A stretch of DNA of 21,372 nt from JBOFDK01 sp051650305. GTDB lineage: Bacteria > Bacillota > Clostridia > Lachnospirales > Cellulosilyticaceae. Where the stretch lies: contig JBOFIT010000008.1 in the NCBI GenBank assembly GCA_051650305.1, forward strand, positions 1 to 21,372, in the 5' to 3' direction. This document shows positions 16,473 to 21,372 of the stretch, in pieces. A program made the position numbers and the translations under genes. The notes beneath the pieces were generated by a model, which searched no databases, was not told where the DNA came from, and saw nothing but the letters and a program-made list of their open reading frames with translations. Every line of letters begins with the position of its first letter. Position 1 is the stretch's first letter.

Positions 16473-18161
16473 ATGATTAGATGGACAGCAGACTTAGAGA
16501 TAGGCGTTACGGAAATAGATGAACAGCATAAGATGCTGATGCAGATTCTTCAAGACTTGTATGATGCATGTAGTCGAGGAGAGGGGCTAAGCTACATCAA
16601 GCAAGTCACCTACTTTTTAGAGTGGTATGTCATCAAGCATTTTAATGACGAAGAGCGTCTCCAAAAAAAGTATAAGTACCCAAAAATAGAAGGGCATGTG
16701 AAGTTGCACAAAGTCTATAGAGATGAAATACGGGTGCTAGCCAAAGAAGTGCGAGAGAAAGAAGCTACCATACAGCATATTGCTAAAGTCGTAGATTACC
16801 TTAATCGAATGATTACGGAGCATATGAAAGGGGCAGACCAAGCACTTGCATACTATATAAAACATCATGAAATCTACCAAGAAGAAAGTTATGAGACGTT
16901 CAAGAGAGATAGTTTGACAGGCCTTATGGCACGATGTGACTTTCAAAAGTTGTTAGAAGGAAAAGTAGCAAAAGATCGAGTGGGAGAAGCTTTTTGCATC
17001 TTACAGGTAGATGGCTATGATATGGTAAAGGGCATTTATGGGTATGACTTAGGTGATGAGGTGCTTATCTATGTATCAGGTGTACTAAGGGAATTTGAAA
17101 GTACAGATTGTTATATAGCCCATATGTATAAAGATGAATTTATAATTTATGTGGAAATGCAAGAACCAGAGCTAAGAATGCATATACTGGAAAAAATGAA
17201 AAAAAGTATCTATGATGGTTTCAAGCGTAAGGGAAGTATCATACCCCTTTCAGCTACAGTAGGCATCGGAGAAATAAGAGAGGGAGATACCCTGAAAGTA
17301 GCACTACAAAAAGCTAACGTAGCACTTGAGGCAGGCAAAGAAAGTGGGGGTAATCAAATTGTTGTCTATGAAGAAAAGATACACCAACAAATGATGCAAC
17401 GTGTAGATATTATAAAAATGCTACAACCTCATAGTTTAAGGCAACACCTAAGGGTGGTCTATCAACCTATTTATAATTTAACGACCCAAAAAATACAGGG
17501 TTGTGAAGCGCTTATGCGTATGGTAGACCATGAAGGTAATATGCTTTCGCCTATGGTATTTATCCCTATAGCAGAAGAGAATCATCTAATTACAGCCATG
17601 GGCTACTACTGCATGGCGAGGGTATGTAAGGACTTTGCAGAGATCAAAGCAAAACTTCCGGATTTGGATTATATATCAGTCAATCTATCGATGCATCAAT
17701 TTAAGGATAAGCAACTTGTGGAGAAGTTCGCAAATATTGCAAAAGCCCAGAACGTATCGTTGGCCAATATATACTTTGAATTGACAGAGTCCATTGTAGC
17801 AGATGAGACGGGTAAGATGAAAGAAATGATTAAAGCACTTCGAAGCCAAGGATCAAAAATACTCATAGATGACTTTGGATCAGGCTATTCAGCATTATCT
17901 TATCTTGCAGAGCTTGAGGTAGACATTATAAAAATTGATAAGCACTTCTTGAAAGGCATAGGTGAGAATTCAAGAGTAGAGTGTGTGTTAAAGCATATGA
18001 TAGACCTTATCCATAACTTGAATTTTAAAACGGTTATAGAAGGTGTGGAAGAGAAAGAAGAGCTAGAAAAACTACAGAAACTAGGGGCACACAGTATACA
18101 AGGCTACTATATTAGTAAACCAATAGATAAAAATCAAATAGATAAAATATTAAAAAAATAG
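16473..18161 (+). CDS. Hemerythrin-GGDEF-EAL protein, predicted c-di-GMP phosphodiesterase
   Basis: A 562-residue soluble protein with no membrane segment. Residues 1-130 are bacteriohemerythrin with all seven di-iron ligands present: H19, H56, E60, H75, H79, H117 and D121, so O2 or NO binding is likely. Residues 145-305 are a GGDEF domain, but the signature reads YKDEF (219-223): both glycines are lost, so diguanylate cyclase activity is improbable and no RxxD inhibitory site was seen. Residues 320-560 are an EAL domain with EALMR (345-349), N404, E436/E439 in ELTES, DDFGSGYS (466-473), K487, E523 and Q543 intact, so it should hydrolyse c-di-GMP. The model is oxygen or NO control of c-di-GMP breakdown, inferred from domains. 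A GGTAAGGGGGA ribosome site precedes the ATG. No terminator follows, and the next promoter starts within 12 bases of the stop. Confidence 0.93.
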   Translation: MIRWTADLEIGVTEIDEQHKMLMQILQDLYDACSRGEGLSYIKQVTYFLEWYVIKHFNDEERLQKKYKYPKIEGHVKLHKVYRDEIRVLAKEVREKEATIQHIAKVVDYLNRMITEHMKGADQALAYYIKHHEIYQEESYETFKRDSLTGLMARCDFQKLLEGKVAKDRVGEAFCILQVDGYDMVKGIYGYDLGDEVLIYVSGVLREFESTDCYIAHMYKDEFIIYVEMQEPELRMHILEKMKKSIYDGFKRKGSIIPLSATVGIGEIREGDTLKVALQKANVALEAGKESGGNQIVVYEEKIHQQMMQRVDIIKMLQPHSLRQHLRVVYQPIYNLTTQKIQGCEALMRMVDHEGNMLSPMVFIPIAEENHLITAMGYYCMARVCKDFAEIKAKLPDLDYISVNLSMHQFKDKQLVEKFANIAKAQNVSLANIYFELTESIVADETGKMKEMIKALRSQGSKILIDDFGSGYSALSYLAELEVDIIKIDKHFLKGIGENSRVECVLKHMIDLIHNLNFKTVIEGVEEKEELEKLQKLGAHSIQGYYISKPIDKNQIDKILKK

Positions 18162-18177
18162 TCAAAAAACTTTTGAC
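18161..18177 (+). repeat. Perfect 7-3-7 inverted repeat overlapping the -35 box of the T-box promoter
   Basis: GTCAAAA (18161-18167), AAC, TTTTGAC (18171-18177). It begins at the stop codon of the hemerythrin gene and its right arm contains most of the -35 TTGACA. It may be an operator or chance. Confidence 0.35.
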
Positions 18178-18201
18178 AACGATGTAAAGTTGATGTATAC
18201 T
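18173..18201 (+). promoter_or_regulatory. Promoter of the tryptophan T-box/trpXYZ operon
   Basis: -35 TTGACA (18173-18178) is a perfect match, followed by a 17-base spacer and -10 TATACT (18196-18201). Start would be near 18208. This is the strongest promoter match in the window. Confidence 0.88.
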
Positions 18202-18207
18202 GACAAC

Positions 18208-18495
18208 AAGTAAATCGAGACACAACAAACCGTTGATGAGGAGATAAAACCGTAGAGCGCACTTACAGAGAGTTAGGGATGCTGAGAACCTAATGGAAAG
18301 CGGGACGGACAAATGGACCTCTGAGGGCGTGGTGAAAAGGGAGAACCTTAGTAGCTTACGACGCAACACCAGCGTTAAAGGGTGCAGAATGTGTTGGCAT
18401 TCTAGAGGAGGTAGGCCTATTTTTTGTAGGTCAATCAAGGTGGCGCAGAGTTTAACATCTGTCCTTGTAATGAGGATAGGTGTTTTTTTATTTTC
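18208..18495 (+). promoter_or_regulatory. T-box riboswitch (tryptophan-specific) controlling trpXYZ
   Basis: Leader RNA that senses uncharged tRNA and allows read-through. Stem I carries GATGAGGAG near 18236-18244, an AG-bulge segment CAGAGAGTTAGG, and the paired arms GTTAGG/CCTAAT (18272-18277 and 18289-18294). The specifier is TGG (18314-18316), followed by ACC TCTGAG as in other T-boxes; UGG is the tryptophan codon. A hairpin AGAATG/CATTCT follows (about 18385-18403). The antiterminator pairs CAAGG (18436-18440) with CCTTG (18463-18467) and GCAGA (18445-18449) with TCTGT (18458-18462), leaving TGGC (18441-18444) to bind the tRNA 3' end. The C fits G73 of bacterial tRNA-Trp. The bulge lacks the usual ACC, leaving four bases instead of seven. 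Downstream genes are a Trp-type importer. Confidence 0.88.
18454..18494 (+). terminator. T-box intrinsic terminator
   Basis: A 12-bp stem (18454-18465 with 18473-18484, two wobble pairs), loop TGTAATG and a T-rich run. The left arm overlaps the antiterminator bases TCTGT and CCTTG, so the two folds exclude each other. Confidence 0.88.
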
Positions 18496-18500
18496 CTGAC

Positions 18501-18546
18501 CCTCCCTAGATGGGATTTATCCAAAAAAAATCAACTATTTAGGAGG
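18501..18546 (+). promoter_or_regulatory. Possible hairpin hiding the trpX ribosome site
   Basis: CCTCC (18501-18505) is complementary to GGAGG (18542-18546), with a one-base bulge and then TA paired to TA. This would cover the strong AGGAGG of trpX. A competing small hairpin (TCCC/GGGA, 18503-18515) also exists. Speculative. Confidence 0.25.
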
Positions 18547-18554
18547 AAAAGAAA

Positions 18555-19526
18555 ATGAAAAGAATAACAAAAAAATTAATGGTAGTAGGTCTAAGTGTGG
18601 TAATGGGAATGATGACGCTTACAGGATGTGGAGAAAAGGCAAATGACCTTCCAACTATCGGAATCGTACAAATCGTAGAGCATCCAAGTCTAGATACTAT
18701 CCGTGAAAGTACAATTATGGCACTTGCAGACATGGGGTATGTAGAAGGTGAAAACGTAAACATCCAGTACCAAAATGCACAGAATGACCAAGCAAACTTA
18801 AATACAATCTGTCAAAAGTTTGTGGGAGATGAAGTAGATGCCATCATTGCCATCGCGACACCTTCAGCACAAGCAGCGGCAGCAGCTACAAAAGACATAC
18901 CAATTATCTTCTCAGCAGTGACAGACCCAGTAGCAGCAAAACTTGTAGTAGATCCAGCAAAACCAGAGGGAAATGTGACAGGTACATCAGATGCTATACC
19001 GGTAGATCAAGTATTAGCACTTTGCAATAAGTTAACACCAGAGGTAAAGAAGATAGGGTTCCTTTATACAGCAAGTGAAGTTAATTCACAAGCAGTCGTA
19101 GACAATGCCAAAAACATTGTAGCAAACTACGGTTTAACATATGAAGAAATGACCATTACCAATACATCAGAGCTTAAGCAAGCAGCAGAGACATTAGCTG
19201 GTAAAGTAGATGCTATCTATACACCGATTGATAACGGTATTGCATCAGCTATGAGCGTCCTTACACAAGTAGGAAGAGATATGAAAGTACCAGTGTATGT
19301 AGGAGCAGACTCTATGGTAGCAGACGGTGGTTATGCAACAGTTGGTATCAACTACGAGAAGCTTGGTGTAAAAACAGCAGAAATGGTAGCAGATGTACTT
19401 GGTGGTAAAGCTGTAAGTGACCTGCCAGTAGCAACACTCGATAACTTTGATACTGTCATTAATAAAACAACAGCAGAATTGATTGGCGCACCAGCTTCAG
19501 CAGACGGCGCTATTATCGTAGAATAA
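18555..19526 (+). CDS. trpX: TrpX-like tryptophan-binding lipoprotein (ABC_sub_bind family)
   Basis: Substrate-binding protein of an ABC importer, 323 residues. It has a lipoprotein signal with MKRITKK, a hydrophobic core and LTGC with C25, then an ABC_sub_bind (PF04392-type) domain beginning PTIGIVQIVEHPSLDTIRES and containing the ATPSAQAAAAATKDIPIIFSAVTDP core. Members of this family in streptococci, TrpX, bind tryptophan and sit with trpYZ (family knowledge). The T-box with a UGG specifier immediately upstream supports tryptophan rather than another ligand. Ribosome site AGGAGG (18541-18546) is 8 bases before the ATG. It leads the trpXYZ operon. Confidence 0.9.
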   Translation: MKRITKKLMVVGLSVVMGMMTLTGCGEKANDLPTIGIVQIVEHPSLDTIRESTIMALADMGYVEGENVNIQYQNAQNDQANLNTICQKFVGDEVDAIIAIATPSAQAAAAATKDIPIIFSAVTDPVAAKLVVDPAKPEGNVTGTSDAIPVDQVLALCNKLTPEVKKIGFLYTASEVNSQAVVDNAKNIVANYGLTYEEMTITNTSELKQAAETLAGKVDAIYTPIDNGIASAMSVLTQVGRDMKVPVYVGADSMVADGGYATVGINYEKLGVKTAEMVADVLGGKAVSDLPVATLDNFDTVINKTTAELIGAPASADGAIIVE

Positions 19527-19556
19527 AACTTTAGAGAATTTTAGGGAGATGGACGT

Positions 19557-20495
19557 ATGAGTACAGCAGAATTAATGTCACTTTTAGAACTTGGCTTATT
19601 GTATGGGATTATGACAATGGGTATTTATATCTCTTACCGTATATTAAATGTACCAGACTTAACAGTAGATGGGAGCTTCACTTTAGGAGCGGCCATCTCA
19701 GTAGTCGTTAGTATGACAGGGCATCCATTATTAGGCATACTACTTGGTGCATTGGGGGGCGCTTGTGCAGGGATCACCACAGCTTTTTTACAGACGAAGC
19801 TTAAAATACAGCCTATACTGGCAGGGATTTTGACCATGACAGCTCTTTATACCGTGAATATATGGGTCATGGGCGGGAAAGCCAATGTGGCACTAGGGAC
19901 GATGCCTACTGTTTTTACGACAGTAGCAGACGTGATAGGCAACCGTATGGCGAAAGTAGTAGTACCTTTCATGATCGTAATCCTACTAGTAGGTGTATTT
20001 ACTTTCTTCTTACACACAAGACTAGGACTTTCCATCCGTGCCACAGGAGATAATGAAGCTATGGTACGTTCATCTTCTATTAATGTAGATTTTACAAAAA
20101 CAGTAGGGCTAGCTCTTGCAAATATGCTAGTAGGTTTATCGGGTGCAATGCTTGGGCAGACACAAGGTTTTGCAGATGCCAATATGGGTGTGGGTATGGT
20201 TATTATGGGGCTTGCATCACTTATCATTGGTGAAGTTATCTTCTGCAATATCTATGAAATGATCTTTAAGACGAGGCCTATTTTTATAGCACTTATCGGT
20301 GTATTGATAGGGTCTATCGGTTACCGTGCGGTTATACTTGCAGCGTTAAAGCTTAATTTATCTGCTTCAAGCATGAAGCTTATTTCAGCCATTATTATTA
20401 CATTAGCCATATCTTACCCTGTCATCAAAGCGAAGTTTAAGCTAGGACAGCGAAAGAAAGCACATGCGAAAGAGAGAGGTGTACACCATGCTTAA
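19557..20495 (+). CDS. trpY: TrpY-like ABC transporter permease
   Basis: Membrane subunit, 312 residues and about nine hydrophobic segments, of the BPD_transp_2 (branched-chain amino acid/sugar-type) family rather than the MalFG type. A motif near the N-terminus, MGIYISYRILNVPDLTVDGSF (about residues 22-42, an RxLxxPDLTVDGSF core), is typical of the TrpY group. The C-terminus has a KAKFKLGQRKK basic tail. AGGGAGA 8 bases upstream serves as ribosome site, 30 bases after the trpX stop. Its last 8 bases overlap the trpZ start, so translation is probably coupled. It is expected to form the channel as a homodimer. Confidence 0.9.
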   Translation: MSTAELMSLLELGLLYGIMTMGIYISYRILNVPDLTVDGSFTLGAAISVVVSMTGHPLLGILLGALGGACAGITTAFLQTKLKIQPILAGILTMTALYTVNIWVMGGKANVALGTMPTVFTTVADVIGNRMAKVVVPFMIVILLVGVFTFFLHTRLGLSIRATGDNEAMVRSSSINVDFTKTVGLALANMLVGLSGAMLGQTQGFADANMGVGMVIMGLASLIIGEVIFCNIYEMIFKTRPIFIALIGVLIGSIGYRAVILAALKLNLSASSMKLISAIIITLAISYPVIKAKFKLGQRKKAHAKERGVHHA

Positions 20496-21282
20496 AATAC
20501 AAAACTTATCTAAAACCTTTCATCCAGGCACAGTGAATGAACGTGTGGCTATGAAAAATGTAGACCTTCATTTAGAGTCAGGTGACTTTGTGACAATCAT
20601 CGGTTCCAATGGAGCAGGTAAGTCCACCCTTTTCAATTTGATAGGGGGTTCCTTCTTAGCAGATAAGGGAAGCATTGGCTTAGATGAAGTGGACCTTACT
20701 TTTATGAAAGAGCATAAGCGTGCCAAGTACATCGGGCGACTCTTCCAAGACCCCTTAAAAGGTACAGCACCAAATATGACCATAGAAGAAAACCTAACGT
20801 TAGCTTATATGCGTACCACCGGGAAAAAATTCGGCTTTGGTGTGACAGTCAAAGACCGTGCTATCTTTAGAGAAAAGCTGGCACAATTAGAATTAGGCTT
20901 AGAAGATCGCATGAAGACAAAAGTAGGCCTACTATCAGGAGGTCAAAGGCAAGCGGTAACCCTTATGATGAGTACCCTTGTGACACCTAAGCTTTTATTA
21001 TTAGATGAGCATACAGCAGCATTAGATCCAGCTACTGCGGAGAAAGTGCTACGTATTACCCAGGAAATAGTGCAGACCAACAACATAACGACTATGATGA
21101 TTACACACAATATCGAATCTGCCTTAACCCTAGGGAATCGTACCATTATGATGCATGATGGGGACATTGTTTTAGATATAAGTGGAGAATTACGCAGTCA
21201 GATGACCACAGAAAAGCTTCTAAAGATGTTTAAAGAAGCAAGCCATACAGAGCTCAATACAGATCGTATCCTGTTGGCATAA
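20488..21282 (+). CDS. trpZ: TrpZ-like ABC transporter ATPase
   Basis: ATPase partner of TrpY, 264 residues. It has Walker A GSNGAGKST (39-47), Q-loop FQDP, signature LSGGQRQ (149-155), Walker B LLLLDEHTAALDP (169-181), and switch histidine ITHN. The DEH in place of DEP is typical of this ATPase subgroup. The start at 20488 has GAGGTG 6 bases upstream; an in-frame ATG at 20464 is not preceded by a good ribosome site and lies deep in trpY, so it is rejected. It is the last gene of the T-box operon. Confidence 0.91.
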   Translation: MLKIQNLSKTFHPGTVNERVAMKNVDLHLESGDFVTIIGSNGAGKSTLFNLIGGSFLADKGSIGLDEVDLTFMKEHKRAKYIGRLFQDPLKGTAPNMTIEENLTLAYMRTTGKKFGFGVTVKDRAIFREKLAQLELGLEDRMKTKVGLLSGGQRQAVTLMMSTLVTPKLLLLDEHTAALDPATAEKVLRITQEIVQTNNITTMMITHNIESALTLGNRTIMMHDGDIVLDISGELRSQMTTEKLLKMFKEASHTELNTDRILLA

Positions 21283-21324
21283 TGGTTTCGCTAGCAATTT
21301 TTTCATATATACAATAGCGTTAGG

Positions 21325-21364
21325 ATAAAAGAACCTATCAAAAGCCAATGATAGGTTCTTTTAT
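21325..21364. terminator. Strong terminator after trpXYZ, probably bidirectional
   Basis: Perfect 16-bp stem (21325-21340 with 21349-21364) with an 8-base loop AAAGCCAA. Four A on the left side and four T on the right suggest it works from both directions. Confidence 0.9.
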
Positions 21365-21372
21365 TGCCTATA

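Noticed and set aside
18293..18499. 68-residue ORF inside the intergenic region
   Set aside because: It overlaps the T-box stems, specifier and terminator; the RNA element explains the sequence and no ribosome site precedes it.
1..21372. Mobile elements, CRISPR arrays, tRNA or rRNA genes
   Set aside because: No transposase, integrase, repeat-spacer pattern, or recognisable tRNA/rRNA was found on either strand by reading; the gene content looks like an ordinary chromosome.

Overview
The window is a low-GC Firmicutes chromosome segment. AGGAGG-type ribosome sites, rho-independent terminators, a T-box leader and A/T-rich codon use all fit Clostridia; the overall look is Lachnospirales-like (Cellulosilyticum-type), but that finer placement is an impression, not a proof. 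No phage, IS element, CRISPR array, tRNA or rRNA was seen.

Layout. (1) 1-1389: the C-terminal part of a membrane sensor histidine kinase whose reading frame is still open at the left edge. It converges on kdpE, and the two share a bidirectional terminator. (2) 1438-9368: a complete Kdp high-affinity potassium system. kdpDE lies on the minus strand and is divergent from kdpABC on the plus strand. The shared 188-bp control region holds a near-consensus kdpDE promoter and two 20-bp direct repeats spaced 31 bp apart, which are good KdpE operator candidates. KdpD is full length and carries a match to the c-di-AMP motif described for staphylococcal KdpD. (3) 9533-13916: a carbohydrate or glycerol-phosphate type ABC importer in the order ATPase, permease, permease, lipoprotein. 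It has its own promoter, a palindrome at the start of transcription and a hairpin before the binding-protein gene. (4) 13964-14990: a DHH/DHHA1 phosphoesterase of the NrnA/Pde2 type. (5) 15021-18161: a MATE efflux protein, then a hemerythrin-GGDEF-EAL protein with a degenerate GGDEF motif and an intact EAL domain, predicted to be an oxygen- or NO-responsive c-di-GMP phosphodiesterase. (6) 18173-21364: a tryptophan T-box riboswitch controlling a trpXYZ-type ABC importer, closed by a strong terminator.

How they fit together. Potassium uptake is controlled by KdpDE and probably by c-di-AMP. The DHH protein could in principle degrade pApA, the c-di-AMP breakdown product (inference only). The T-box leader has an intact Stem I, a UGG specifier and a UGGC bulge that matches the G73 discriminator of bacterial tRNA-Trp. 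Its antiterminator bulge looks three bases shorter than the classical seven. The most unusual items for a second look are this shortened T-box, the hemerythrin/degenerate-GGDEF/EAL fusion and the kdp operator repeats.
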